Positions 17,700 through 26,581 of a stretch of 64,000 nt of DNA are shown in pieces. The DNA is taken from NCBI RefSeq assembly GCF_023078495.1, contig NZ_CP095742.1, forward strand, positions 1,364,001 through 1,428,000. Reading direction: 5' to 3'. The notes below the pieces were generated by a model that saw nothing but the letters and a program-made list of their open reading frames with translations, did not search any database and was not told the origin of the DNA. Each line of letters starts with the position of its first letter. The first letter of the stretch is position 1. The position numbers and the translations under genes are program-made. This stretch comes from Luteibacter aegosomatissinici. Lineage in GTDB: Bacteria > Pseudomonadota > Gammaproteobacteria > Xanthomonadales > Rhodanobacteraceae.

Positions 17700-19675
17700 G
17701 GCTGCTTCTGGCTTGTGGCCCGTGACATCGATTGATCTAGCTTACGAAGCTCGGTATCAAATCGTCCACCAACGTTGAGGTCATGCAATGCGCTGACTTC
17801 CGCTTGGGCGCCTTCCACGTCGCCATGAGCGATTAGCATGTGGGCCACGCGGATATGATATGCCGGCTCCTGGGGCGCCTGAGCCGAGGCAGCCTGCATC
17901 ATGCGCAGTGCGAGCGCATCATCCTTCAGGATCGATGCGACGAAATCAGAGTAGGAGGCCTTCAGGCGCGGACTGGCGGTGCGCTTGTTCAAGGCAATGC
18001 GGAAGGTCTTGTCCAGCTCCCCGGCGTCGAAGTCACATGCTTCTTGTTCCAGGCAGCTGGCGAGTGAGATGAGCGCACTATCGTCCTGCACGGTGACGGG
18101 GCGTGACGCAAGCTTGTTGCGCATGCTCTCCCACCACGCATGCTTTGCCGGCACCTTCATGTGCCCGTTCATAAACACGAGTGCCTGCTCCGCGAGGATC
18201 GGCGAATCGGGCAGGGCGGCCGCGCGCTCAAGTGCACGTTCCGCCTTCAGAACCAGTACTGAACCTGGGCGGTAGCGCGAGGCAATGAGATACGCGCGAC
18301 CGAGTTCGTATTGCCCTCGCGGCGAGTAAGGGCCGCGCGCGCCGAGCTCTTCCGCTGTTGAGAGCGGAGTACGCCAGGCGATTGCAGTGTATGCCGTCAG
18401 CCCTGCAGACCAAGCCAGGAGACCTGCTCCCGCGATGCGCGGCATAGCCCAGACTAGGCGGGCGCTCGGCGTTCGCAAGCGAACGACTTGTTCAACGTAG
18501 CGAACTAGTTCAGTGACCGCGAGAACGACGCCGATGCTGGCGAAGTAGTTGCGGTGTTCGTAAATCAGTTCAAGCGGTAATACCGTGCCTGTCAGGGTGT
18601 GACACGCAAAGAACCATGCGATACCAAGCGAAGCTAAGGGCAGCGCGCGGCGAATGCACCACGCGGTGACGACCAGGGCCAGCAGGCCTAGCGCGCTGAA
18701 AAGTGTCGACGGTGGCGTAAGCCAGCCGCTGCTTGCGACGAAATCGTCGTGGTAGAAGCTGAGGTCGCCAGGGCCGGGTGCGATTGTCCAGTGAAGGTAG
18801 TCGAGAACGATGCGCGCTTCGCTGAGCAAGCGCGTGTGCAGGGTGAAGTCGCGAGTGGCCCAGGTGCGCGGATCGAGAAGGCTTGGTCCGATCCATGCGA
18901 GGCCGGCCAGGATTGGAGCTCCCAGCGCCACCATGTAAAACCCGACGAGACGACGATCGATGGCCGCGGATGAGGTTCCTGATCGAAATCGGAAGACGAG
19001 CGCCTCGACACAAAACGCATAGAGCGGCAGCAATACCGCAGTTTCTTTGGCAAGTACGCCAAGACCGGCAGGCAGCGTCGCCCATGCGCACGCCACTGCA
19101 AAATGACGAACGCCGCGGTCCATACGCAAGCGCGTCTTTACATAGCCCACCAGTCCGGCAAGAACGAACAGGTTGGCCAAAGATTCCATGCGCTGCACGA
19201 TGTACAGCACTGATGTCACGTTGATCGGCAGCAGCAACCAAGCCAATGCGAGCAATCCCGCATGCCATGCAATGCTGCGTTCACCATTATGGCAATCGGA
19301 ACAGCCGGCTTGATGGTGAAGCAGCAGCGCGATCAGGAAATACAGCAGGATCCCGTTCAGAACGTGAATGACGATATTGGTCGCCTTCATGGCAGACGGC
19401 GAGAGTTCGCCTGCTCTCAGGTAGTCCATTGCAAAGGTGAGTGACGACAAGGGGCGCTTCAACTCGCTCGAAGGCGAGGACATCGCCGCGCGGGCGAGGG
19501 AAGCCACCGAGATCTCTTCGGGTTGCACCGCTGGGTTGTCTGCGATGTTCGGGTAGTCATCGAACAAGAATCCCCCGCCAAGGCCCGGTACGTATACGAT
19601 GGCCGTGACGCAGGTAAGGACAAGCAGCGTGAGCAGCGTCCATCGCGTCTTTGCAAATCGGGCCCACTGACTCAC
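17696..19675 (-). CDS. GT-C-like multi-spanning membrane protein with helical repeat C terminus (paralogue B)
   Basis: 659 residues. About ten membrane spans fill residues 10-420. The first periplasmic loop has an acidic pair (FLFDDYPNI, near residue 36), where GT-C glycosyltransferases and TMTC proteins carry the catalytic acid. LYIVQRME and LELIYEHRNYF recur in its neighbour. The C-terminal ~200 residues are soluble and look TPR-like (helical, Ala-rich). It is paralogous to the next upstream gene and overlaps it by four bases. The position directly after a pilin suggests a pilin glycosyltransferase comparable in role to TfpW, but homology to TfpW is not shown here. Confidence 0.75.
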   Translation of the reverse strand: MSQWARFAKTRWTLLTLLVLTCVTAIVYVPGLGGGFLFDDYPNIADNPAVQPEEISVASLARAAMSSPSSELKRPLSSLTFAMDYLRAGELSPSAMKATNIVIHVLNGILLYFLIALLLHHQAGCSDCHNGERSIAWHAGLLALAWLLLPINVTSVLYIVQRMESLANLFVLAGLVGYVKTRLRMDRGVRHFAVACAWATLPAGLGVLAKETAVLLPLYAFCVEALVFRFRSGTSSAAIDRRLVGFYMVALGAPILAGLAWIGPSLLDPRTWATRDFTLHTRLLSEARIVLDYLHWTIAPGPGDLSFYHDDFVASSGWLTPPSTLFSALGLLALVVTAWCIRRALPLASLGIAWFFACHTLTGTVLPLELIYEHRNYFASIGVVLAVTELVRYVEQVVRLRTPSARLVWAMPRIAGAGLLAWSAGLTAYTAIAWRTPLSTAEELGARGPYSPRGQYELGRAYLIASRYRPGSVLVLKAERALERAAALPDSPILAEQALVFMNGHMKVPAKHAWWESMRNKLASRPVTVQDDSALISLASCLEQEACDFDAGELDKTFRIALNKRTASPRLKASYSDFVASILKDDALALRMMQAASAQAPQEPAYHIRVAHMLIAHGDVEGAQAEVSALHDLNVGGRFDTELRKLDQSMSRATSQKQP

Positions 19676-21618
19676 GGCGCAGTTCGCCCGATCTCGCCAT
19701 TCTGCAGCGCTCTACGGAAGGTGTGAATGGCTTCGTCGAGCCGGTGGTCGGGACCCCCCTCGGATTTTTCGAGCGCGGTCAGTACCTCCTGGCAGCCGGC
19801 TACGTCGCCGAGCGAGGCATCTAGCTGGAAAAGAAGGACACCGATGCCGTTGTTGTGCTCGCTGTCCCGCCATGCCTGGCGAACCATGGCACGAGCTTCT
19901 TCGATCCGGTTGAGATCGGCAAGCATGTGGCCCGTGTTGTAGCGTGTGCGCCACACCGCCTGAGCGTTACCAGGTTGTGGAGTCTCGGCGAGCCATGCGG
20001 AGGCTGTCGCCGCGATGCGCGCCGCATCGACCGCGCTGCAGCCCTGGGAAATCCGGGTTGCGAGTAGCTCCCACCCGGTCATCGCGTAGTTGCTTATGCG
20101 GCCGTTCGCCCGCTGCGCAAACTCCTGATACAAGGTGTCCGGCGCGGACTCGCTGTTGACTTCGCAGTAGGCGAGCAGACGCCAGATCGTTGACGTAGCC
20201 CGTTCCGTAGGCGGGCTGTTCCGCTCGCCCTCGTTGATGAAGTGGAGCGCGCCGTCCAGATCATGCGCCATCATGGCTCGGCCGGTGAGGTTGGAGAGCA
20301 GGCGTGCCGAGGTTGGATTGTATCCATACTGAACTGCATAGAACGTCGTTTCATCGCTCCAACCCTGGGCTTGATTCCAGGCACCCAGACCGTAGATGGC
20401 GACGCACCCGACGGCACAGGCAGAAAGCGCGCGGCGGACGCGTGGTTTGATTGCACTGGTGCCTACTGCAAGCCGGATAAGCCCAATAACGGCCAGCAAC
20501 GCAAAAAATGAGGCGCCATAGTTGCGATGATCAAAATAGAGCTCCAGTCCGATCGGGCCGCCTTCGATAGAGTGGCTGATCAGGAAGCCTGCCACGCCGA
20601 GGGTGAACAACGGAGCGCGCCGGCGCAGCAGCCATGCGCAGGCGAGAGCGGCCATCCAGCCCAGCAAGGCTATTGCGGTCGACGCGGGTGTCCATAGACT
20701 CGTCGAAATTGGAAAATTGTCGTGGAACAGACCCATCCGCGCGCCAATTGGGAAGAAGCTCGCCTGCAGGTAGCTCCATAATATCCTGGGCTCAGTCATC
20801 AGCCTCTGTGGCAAGTCAAAGTCGCGTGCAGCGTAGCCCCCGGTGATCCAGTCCGGTCGCATTACCACGAAGGCTGCCCCGAGCAGGAGCGGCAGGATGA
20901 CTGTGAGCGCAAAGAACAGCCTGACCTGTGCGGGCCGAGTGCTGCGGGTAAACAGGATGTACTCCAGTGCGGCCGCAAGCGGAGCGGCGAGGACGCCCGT
21001 TTCCTTGGCTGCGCCAGCCAGCAGGGTCAGGGCAGGTACGGCAAGCCAGAGCGCCGCCATGGCGAGGCGCGATCCGGATTCGATGCGCGGACGCGCGATC
21101 ATGAATACGATCAGCGTGGCAAACACGAGTAGCACGGCCAGTTGCGCCATGCGCTGAATGATGTACAGCACCGTACTGGCCTGAATTGGCAGCCAAAGCC
21201 ACGCGACGGCGATAAATGCCGCCAACCAGTTTGCGGTGGATCGTTCGATGCCTGTCTTCAGGACGATCAACCGGGCAAGGACGAACGCCAGGAGGCCGCA
21301 TCCGAGATGAATGCCGAGATTGGTGGCTTTGAAGGCAAACGTATCGAGAGAGCGATCGAACCAGGCGTTGACAAGGAATGTCAGCATGCTCAAAGGGCGG
21401 CCACCGGGGCCCGAGCGGTTGCCATACACAACGCCCTGCCAGCCCAGTTGACCGTCAGTCCAGCGCTTCAGCGGCTCGAGGTTGCCAATGTCGTCCAGCA
21501 GGAAGGGGCCATGTAAGCCCGAGGCGTAGATCGCGACGGTTAGCAGAAGGGAAGCAAGGAAGGCTGCGGCAATACGTAGACGCAGCGATGAGGCTTCAGT
21601 GGCTTTCAGAATGGACAA
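19672..21618 (-). CDS. GT-C-like multi-spanning membrane protein with helical repeat C terminus (paralogue A)
   Basis: 648 residues with the same architecture as the downstream gene: first span, an acidic loop motif (FLLDDIGNL near residue 40), KATNLGIHL, LYIIQRMAQLA and LELYFDHRNYGAS, then a helical soluble C terminus of about 230 residues. The conserved acidic pair and the HRNY segment mark both as one family. It begins 40 bp after the pilin stop at 21658, so pilin, paralogue A, paralogue B and the flippase-like gene are probably one transcript. Pilin O-glycosylation is the leading inference; an O-antigen-modification role is an alternative. Confidence 0.75.
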   Translation of the reverse strand: MSILKATEASSLRLRIAAAFLASLLLTVAIYASGLHGPFLLDDIGNLEPLKRWTDGQLGWQGVVYGNRSGPGGRPLSMLTFLVNAWFDRSLDTFAFKATNLGIHLGCGLLAFVLARLIVLKTGIERSTANWLAAFIAVAWLWLPIQASTVLYIIQRMAQLAVLLVFATLIVFMIARPRIESGSRLAMAALWLAVPALTLLAGAAKETGVLAAPLAAALEYILFTRSTRPAQVRLFFALTVILPLLLGAAFVVMRPDWITGGYAARDFDLPQRLMTEPRILWSYLQASFFPIGARMGLFHDNFPISTSLWTPASTAIALLGWMAALACAWLLRRRAPLFTLGVAGFLISHSIEGGPIGLELYFDHRNYGASFFALLAVIGLIRLAVGTSAIKPRVRRALSACAVGCVAIYGLGAWNQAQGWSDETTFYAVQYGYNPTSARLLSNLTGRAMMAHDLDGALHFINEGERNSPPTERATSTIWRLLAYCEVNSESAPDTLYQEFAQRANGRISNYAMTGWELLATRISQGCSAVDAARIAATASAWLAETPQPGNAQAVWRTRYNTGHMLADLNRIEEARAMVRQAWRDSEHNNGIGVLLFQLDASLGDVAGCQEVLTALEKSEGGPDHRLDEAIHTFRRALQNGEIGRTAP

Positions 21619-21657
21619 GTGGTCTCCGGTATGGTGCGATCCGCCGGAGCCGGTGGA

Positions 21658-22098
21658 TCAGCTACGACATGTAGCGGGCAGGAACTTGGCGCTCAGGGTG
21701 CCTGGCGTGCCGAAGCCGCCTAGGCCGTTGCAACTCCATAAGATGATGCCATTGCTCGCGGTTGGCGTCAGCGTAAAGGTTTTACCATCAACATCGCTGT
21801 CGATATGACGGTAGGTGACCTCAATGACGCCGCCTGCCATGACCGCCACCTGGCTGACGTAAGTGCTGCTACCCGTCTGGTAGCCTGCTCCATTGCTCGT
21901 TGACGGGAACACGCCCTTCGAGCCATACGTCTCGGCGACAGCCCACTTCGCTCCATCGGCCAGCAGGAGCCCCTCGGACACTTTGGCTCGCTTTGTGTAA
22001 TCCTGATATTGCGGAATGGCGATCGCAGCCAGGATGGCGATGATCGCCACCACTATCATCAATTCGACGAGAGTGAAGCCTTTCGGCAATTTGCCCAT
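21658..22098 (-). CDS. Type IV pilin (second copy, linked to GT-C genes)
   Basis: 146-residue type IVa pilin. The start at 22098 has GGGGAG upstream and yields the short leader MGKLPKG before the N-methylated Phe of [18 protein letters not shown], with Glu at mature position 5. The C-terminal Cys pair (WSCNG and ATCRS) forms the disulfide loop. It is a close paralogue of the upstream pilin, sharing the hydrophobic helix and [10 protein letters not shown] but differing in the exposed C-terminal half. It starts 128 bp after the first pilin stop, behind a terminator, and is followed by the two GT-C-like genes. Confidence 0.95.
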   Translation of the reverse strand: MGKLPKGFTLVELMIVVAIIAILAAIAIPQYQDYTKRAKVSEGLLLADGAKWAVAETYGSKGVFPSTSNGAGYQTGSSTYVSQVAVMAGGVIEVTYRHIDSDVDGKTFTLTPTASNGIILWSCNGLGGFGTPGTLSAKFLPATCRS

Positions 22099-22144
22099 GG
22101 TCTGCTCCCCTGTCATGCCCCCTGTAAGGCACGCACTGTCCGAT

Positions 22145-22170
22145 AAAAAGAAGGCTCCCGAAGGAGCCTT
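22145..22170 (-). terminator. Rho-independent terminator after the first pilin gene
   Basis: On the minus strand AAGGCTCC, loop TTCG, GGAGCCTT, then a T-rich tail ending TTTTT. It separates the first pilin from the second and would make the first pilin transcript largely monocistronic. Confidence 0.9.
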
Positions 22171-22225
22171 CCATGGCCGCTACGATCCATAAAGGTTCGT
22201 AGCGACGATTGACGCGTTAACGCGA

Positions 22226-22672
22226 TTACTTGCGGCAGTTGGCCGGCAGGTACTTGGAAATGACGGTGCCCGAACCGCCGCCCAGGCCAGCGGCGCCGTT
22301 GCAATCCCACTGGACCGCGCCCTGAGAGGCCGTCGGCGTCAGGAGGATGGTCTTGCCGTCGATGCCGGCAGCATCAATGTGCTGGTAGGTGATGGTGACC
22401 ACGCCCTTGGTGTCGACCTTGAGCTCAGAAACGTACGTTGTTTTCGCGGTCTGGTAGCCAGCAGCTGCGCTGGTGGCCGGCCAGCCGCCCTTCGACTGGT
22501 AGGTTTCAGCGACAGCAAGCTTGGCGGCGTCTGCCAGGACCAGGCCTTCCGACACCTTCGAGCGCTTGGTGTAGTCCTGGTACTGCGGGATAGCGATAGC
22601 GGCAAGGATCGCGATGATCGCAACCACGATCATCAGTTCGATCAGGGTAAAGCCTTTCTGAATGTTCTTCAT
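22226..22672 (-). CDS. pilA: Major type IV pilin
   Basis: 148-residue pilin with leader MKNIQKG, cleavage before [18 protein letters not shown], Glu 5 of the mature chain and the C-terminal disulfide pair (WDCNG and ANCRK). It is processed by PilD and assembled by PilB/PilC. It has its own terminator and a good sigma-54-type promoter upstream, the usual arrangement for the highly expressed major subunit, so I take it as the main pilin. The second pilin downstream is its duplicate. A longer frame to 22771 is not needed. Confidence 0.95.
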   Translation of the reverse strand: MKNIQKGFTLIELMIVVAIIAILAAIAIPQYQDYTKRSKVSEGLVLADAAKLAVAETYQSKGGWPATSAAAGYQTAKTTYVSELKVDTKGVVTITYQHIDAAGIDGKTILLTPTASQGAVQWDCNGAAGLGGGSGTVISKYLPANCRK

Positions 22673-22806
22673 GGAACTTCCTCGAAATTGGTTAGCTAAC
22701 CATTTGTTGTGTGATGCCCCCTGAGCTCTAGCGCCGGATCTCCTAGGCTGATCCGGTTTCCCCCTCATCATCGTTCGAGGTTGACCAGGAAGCTCACCCC
22801 ACTGAA

Positions 22807-22822
22807 AGCACTAAACATGCCA
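22807..22822 (-). promoter_or_regulatory. Candidate sigma-54 promoter of pilA
   Basis: On the minus strand TGGCATGTTTAGTGCT matches the -24/-12 class, with GG and GC exactly ten bases apart. It lies about 135 bases upstream of the pilA start. Pilin genes in Pseudomonas and Xanthomonas are commonly driven by RpoN with PilR, so the context fits. The -12 half is imperfect (GTGCT rather than TTGCA). Confidence 0.6.
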
Positions 22823-22959
22823 TGGTGGAGGCGACCCGCAGTATGCGAGCGAGGCCGATTCTGCACAGGCTGGCGCGGCTTGCAACTGCAAATCATCGCA
22901 ACTGGCGATCCGGTCACAGGCACCCTTGTTCAAGTGACGCCCATGGTCAGCATGTGACG

Positions 22960-24303
22960 TTATGGGGCACTTTCTTCGCGAGGATTCAGCTTTCCTTGCC
23001 GTGCCTTAAGGGCCTGGCATGCGGCGATCACCGCGCTCGCGGCAAGCAACACCTCCACTCCGCGCAGTGGCGTGGCGTAGCGGGCATCTGCCTGAAGCAG
23101 GGTGTAAACGAGCGTGGCATAACCGGCCAGGCTGGCCACCGCGAACAGCATGGGTTCGCAGCGAATCCCCCGCAGCAGGGCAAGGATCGCCCCCACCAGC
23201 GCCGCCAGCATGATCAGCGGGGAGGCCACGAAAAAGACGCCGCTGGTTGCACGGAGCACTGGATTGACGGCCAGGAGGGAGTGCGTCGTGGCGAACACGT
23301 ACACATCACCCTGGCCGATGCCAATGTTCCAGCCCCACAATTCAACCGGTTTACGCAGGTACCAGGCGGTGTAATGGCCGGGCGCGGCGGCAAGCCGGCC
23401 ACCCACGGCACGCAGGCCCTCCGCCGGGGACCTGGCCACCAGCCGGAACTCCGCATCGATGGTCCGCATGGTCTCGGCGGCGTCGGCGTCGATGGTCATG
23501 GCGGCGTACTGCTCGTGATATTCGGGCCAGGAGCCCTGCACGAAGTTCATGGCCACGCGGCTTGTCGCCGTCGTGCTGCCGGGCACCGTGGCGTTGCGCA
23601 CCATCCAGCCGGCCACGGGCAATACCGAGGCGACCAGCAGGCAAAGCCACAGCCGCCGTTGTGTGGGCATCCGCCACAGGGCAAACAACGCCAGCAGCGG
23701 GGCAAACGGCGCGAATACGGCATTGGTGAGCGCTGCACCGGCGAAACTTGCACCCGCAAGCAGGCCTGGCATGGGGCGCTGCTTGCGCAGCGCAATCTCC
23801 AGCGTGTAGCAGGCCGCGCCGATGAAGAAGCCCGTGAGCGTCTCGCTGAGCAGGTAGCCCGACATGCTGATCAGGTGTGGCCACAACGCCACCGCGACGG
23901 CGACAGCCAGCCCGGCACGGAACGAAAGCCGGCGCCGCGCCAGGGCGCCGTAGAAATACACCGTGGCCGCTGAAAGCGCGGCCTGGATCAGGAGCATGGC
24001 GTGATAGAAGGGCTCGCCCCATCCGAGGGCCGCGCCGGTGGCGGCCATAAGCGCGGGGTAGCCTGGGTCGCGGAAGGTATCCGGCGGCGGCATCGGTACG
24101 TTGGTCGGCGCGCCAGAGAAGACGTGGTGCTGCACCAGGTTCACCGCGTACTTGAAGTACTGCAGGGCATCACCGCGCAGCGGATCCTCGACGATGGTGG
24201 TATTGGCGTACCAGATCCGGATCAGAAAAGCGGCCACGGCGACGATCAGGAGTACCCCGGCTTCGCCCCATGGGCGGCGGGTGGCGGTGCGTGTCTCGTT
24301 CAA
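22960..24303 (-). CDS. GT39-like (GT-C) membrane glycosyltransferase or related protein
   Basis: About 447 residues with some ten membrane spans. The TTG at 24303 is preferred because AAGGGGAAAG lies just upstream. After the first span comes EDPLRGDALQYFKYA, with acidic residues where ArnT/PMT-type enzymes have their catalytic Asp, then FRDPGYPALMA, typical of the family. Such enzymes transfer a sugar from a polyprenyl-phosphate donor to lipid A, protein or glycan outside the inner membrane. The polyprenyl donor could come from the GT2 at 11576. It is the first minus-strand gene of this block, upstream of pilA but separated from it by 287 bp. Confidence 0.75.
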   Translation of the reverse strand: MNETRTATRRPWGEAGVLLIVAVAAFLIRIWYANTTIVEDPLRGDALQYFKYAVNLVQHHVFSGAPTNVPMPPPDTFRDPGYPALMAATGAALGWGEPFYHAMLLIQAALSAATVYFYGALARRRLSFRAGLAVAVAVALWPHLISMSGYLLSETLTGFFIGAACYTLEIALRKQRPMPGLLAGASFAGAALTNAVFAPFAPLLALFALWRMPTQRRLWLCLLVASVLPVAGWMVRNATVPGSTTATSRVAMNFVQGSWPEYHEQYAAMTIDADAAETMRTIDAEFRLVARSPAEGLRAVGGRLAAAPGHYTAWYLRKPVELWGWNIGIGQGDVYVFATTHSLLAVNPVLRATSGVFFVASPLIMLAALVGAILALLRGIRCEPMLFAVASLAGYATLVYTLLQADARYATPLRGVEVLLAASAVIAACQALKARQGKLNPREESAP

Positions 24304-24413
24304 CGGCTTTCCCCTTTGGCGTACCGCCGAGTCTAGCGTACCCCTCCGGCATGGTTGCGCCCGCGCGGCCGTGCCCGTACCGTCGCCATGCGACTCACCC
24401 AAGGAACGCTTTC

Positions 24414-26510
24414 ATGAAACTCCGCTTTGCCGCGCTTGCGCTCGCGTTGGCCGCCGGCCCCGTGGTGGCGGCCGATGCCGACACCACGGCCACCCACCCT
24501 TTCTCCATCCGCGACCTGGTCATGATGGACCGGGTGGGCGACCCGCAGCTTTCGCCGGATGGCCGCTATGCGCTATTCGCGGTGCGCGCCACCGATTACG
24601 CGGCGAACAAGGGCGTGACCTCCCTGTATGTCATGGACCTGGATAAGCCGCCCCAGGCGGTCAAGGTCATCGAGAAGGGGTCATCTGCTCGTTGGGCGCC
24701 TGATGGTAGATCCATCTACTACGTGGCGCCTAAGGATGGCACCGCGCAGGTGTTCCACCGCGCCTTTGATGCGGGACAGGGCGGCAAGGGTCTGGCCTTG
24801 ACCGTGGCGGCGGGCGATGCCATCACCGATGCACCGCTGGATGTGAACGCCTACAAGGTCTCCCCCGATGGCTCGAAGATCCTCCTGAGCTACGAGGTCT
24901 TCACCGACTGCGCCGACCTCAGCTGCACGAAAGAGCGCCTGGACGGCCGTGAAAAGGACAAGTCCACCGGCACCGTCTACGACAAGCTGTTCGTTCGCCA
25001 CTGGGATACCTGGGCTGACGGCCGCCGCGCCCAGCTCTACATCGCCGACGCCAAGGCCACCTCGCAGCCCGTACTGCTGAGCAAGGGCATCGATGGCGAC
25101 GTGCCGAGCAAGCCGTTCGGCAGCGAAGATGAGTTCACCTTCTCGCCCGATGGCAAGACCGTGTTCTTCGATGCCCGCATCGCCGGCAAGACCGAACCCT
25201 GGTCCACCAACTTCGATATCTTCAGCGTGCCCGCGGATGGCTCGGCCAACCCCACCAACCTCACCGCTGAAAACCAGGCCTGGGACGCCAACCCACTGGT
25301 CTCGCCCGATGGCAAGACCCTCTACTACACGGCCATGAAGGAGCCGGGTTCGGAAGCCGACCGCTTCGGTATCTGGGCCCTTGACCTGGCCAGCGGTAGC
25401 AAGCACGAAGTGGACCCGCAGTGGGACCGCTCCGCTGGCACCCTGCAGATCTCTGCCGACGGCAAGACCCTCTACACAACCACCGATGACAACGGCCAGC
25501 ACCCGCTGTTCGCCATCGATGCCGCCACCGGCAAGGTCACAACCCTGGTCACCGATGGCAGCGTCAGCGCCTTCGCCATCGGCGACAAGAGGATCCTGCT
25601 CTCGCGCGATGACCTGAAGCGCCCGGCCGATCTCTACACGGCGGACCTGAAGGGCAAGGGTCTCAAGCAGATCACCCACTACAACGCCAAGCGCATGAAG
25701 GCCGCCCAGGTCGGCGAGCCCGAGTTCTTCACCTTCATGGGCTGGAACAACGAAACCGTGCAGGGCTACGTGGTCAAGCCGGTCGGCTACAAGAAGGGCA
25801 AGACCTACCCGGTCGCCTTCATCATCCATGGCGGCCCGCAGGGTGCCATGACCAATAGCTGGAGCTACCGCTGGAACGCGCAGACCTACGCCGGCCAGGG
25901 CTTTGCCGTGGTCACGGTCAACTTCCACGGTTCCACCGGTTACGGTCAGGCTTTCACCGATGCGATTTCGGGTGACTGGGGCGGTAAGCCGCTCGAAGAC
26001 CTGAAGGCCGGCTGGAGCGCCGCCCTGCAGAAGTACAGCTTCCTCGACGGCAACCGTGCGTGCGCCCTCGGCGCCAGCTACGGCGGCTACATGGTCTACT
26101 GGATGGCCGGCAACTGGAACCAGCCGTGGAAGTGCTTCGTCGACCACGATGGCGTCTTCGATGCACGCGCCATGTACTACGACACCGAAGAGCTCTGGTT
26201 TGAAGAAAAAGAAAACGGTGGCACGCAGTACGATCACCCGGAAAACTACGAGCGCTTCAACCCGATCAACCACGTGAAGGACTGGCGCGTGCCGATGCTC
26301 ATCGTGCATAGCGGTCACGATTTCCGCATCCCGGATACCCAGGGCCTGGGCGCCTTCACGGCGCTCCAGCGTCGTGGTATCCCCAGCAAGCTGCTGCACT
26401 TCCCGGATGAGAACCACTGGGTGCTCAAGCCGCAGAACAGCGTGCAGTGGCATGAGACGGTGAATGCGTGGCTTAAGCAGTGGACATCTACTGCTGGAGT
26501 TGCGCAGTAA
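24414..26510 (+). CDS. S9-family prolyl oligopeptidase-type peptidase, secreted
   Basis: A 698-residue periplasmic or secreted serine peptidase of the dipeptidyl/acylaminoacyl peptidase branch. The start at 24414 gives a Sec signal peptide ending PVVAAD at about residue 20. An N-terminal beta-propeller (repeated LSPDGRYALFAV-like and SPDGKTLYYTA-like blades) covers roughly 35-430. The alpha/beta hydrolase domain carries the nucleophile in GASYGGYM, the Asp in HSGHDFRIP and the His in DENHWVLKP. A 162 bp piece of this gene near the acid residue is repeated at 29138-29299. A strong hairpin follows the stop. Confidence 0.95.
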   Translation: MKLRFAALALALAAGPVVAADADTTATHPFSIRDLVMMDRVGDPQLSPDGRYALFAVRATDYAANKGVTSLYVMDLDKPPQAVKVIEKGSSARWAPDGRSIYYVAPKDGTAQVFHRAFDAGQGGKGLALTVAAGDAITDAPLDVNAYKVSPDGSKILLSYEVFTDCADLSCTKERLDGREKDKSTGTVYDKLFVRHWDTWADGRRAQLYIADAKATSQPVLLSKGIDGDVPSKPFGSEDEFTFSPDGKTVFFDARIAGKTEPWSTNFDIFSVPADGSANPTNLTAENQAWDANPLVSPDGKTLYYTAMKEPGSEADRFGIWALDLASGSKHEVDPQWDRSAGTLQISADGKTLYTTTDDNGQHPLFAIDAATGKVTTLVTDGSVSAFAIGDKRILLSRDDLKRPADLYTADLKGKGLKQITHYNAKRMKAAQVGEPEFFTFMGWNNETVQGYVVKPVGYKKGKTYPVAFIIHGGPQGAMTNSWSYRWNAQTYAGQGFAVVTVNFHGSTGYGQAFTDAISGDWGGKPLEDLKAGWSAALQKYSFLDGNRACALGASYGGYMVYWMAGNWNQPWKCFVDHDGVFDARAMYYDTEELWFEEKENGGTQYDHPENYERFNPINHVKDWRVPMLIVHSGHDFRIPDTQGLGAFTALQRRGIPSKLLHFPDENHWVLKPQNSVQWHETVNAWLKQWTSTAGVAQ

Positions 26511-26528
26511 ATTTGCAGTTGTTCCGCC

Positions 26529-26562
26529 GAACGGCGGCCCGCTGGGCCGCCGTTCTTGTGTG
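26529..26562 (+). terminator. Hairpin terminator after the S9 peptidase gene
   Basis: GAACGGCGGCCC, loop GCT, GGGCCGCCGTTC at 26529-26555: a perfect 12-base-pair stem, followed by a weakly T-rich tail (TTGTGTG). It lies 19 bases after the stop and 27 bases before the next gene. Confidence 0.75.
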
Positions 26563-26581
26563 TGCCTGGCTAAGGAGTGAC

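Noticed and set aside
17696-21618. Naming the two GT-C-like proteins tfpW
   Set aside because: Only position and topology support it. Sequence motifs are shared between the two paralogues but were not matched to TfpW.
24681-26453. A 590-codon frame antisense to the S9 peptidase
   Set aside because: The S9 gene has a signal peptide, propeller and catalytic triad. The antisense frame has none of these.
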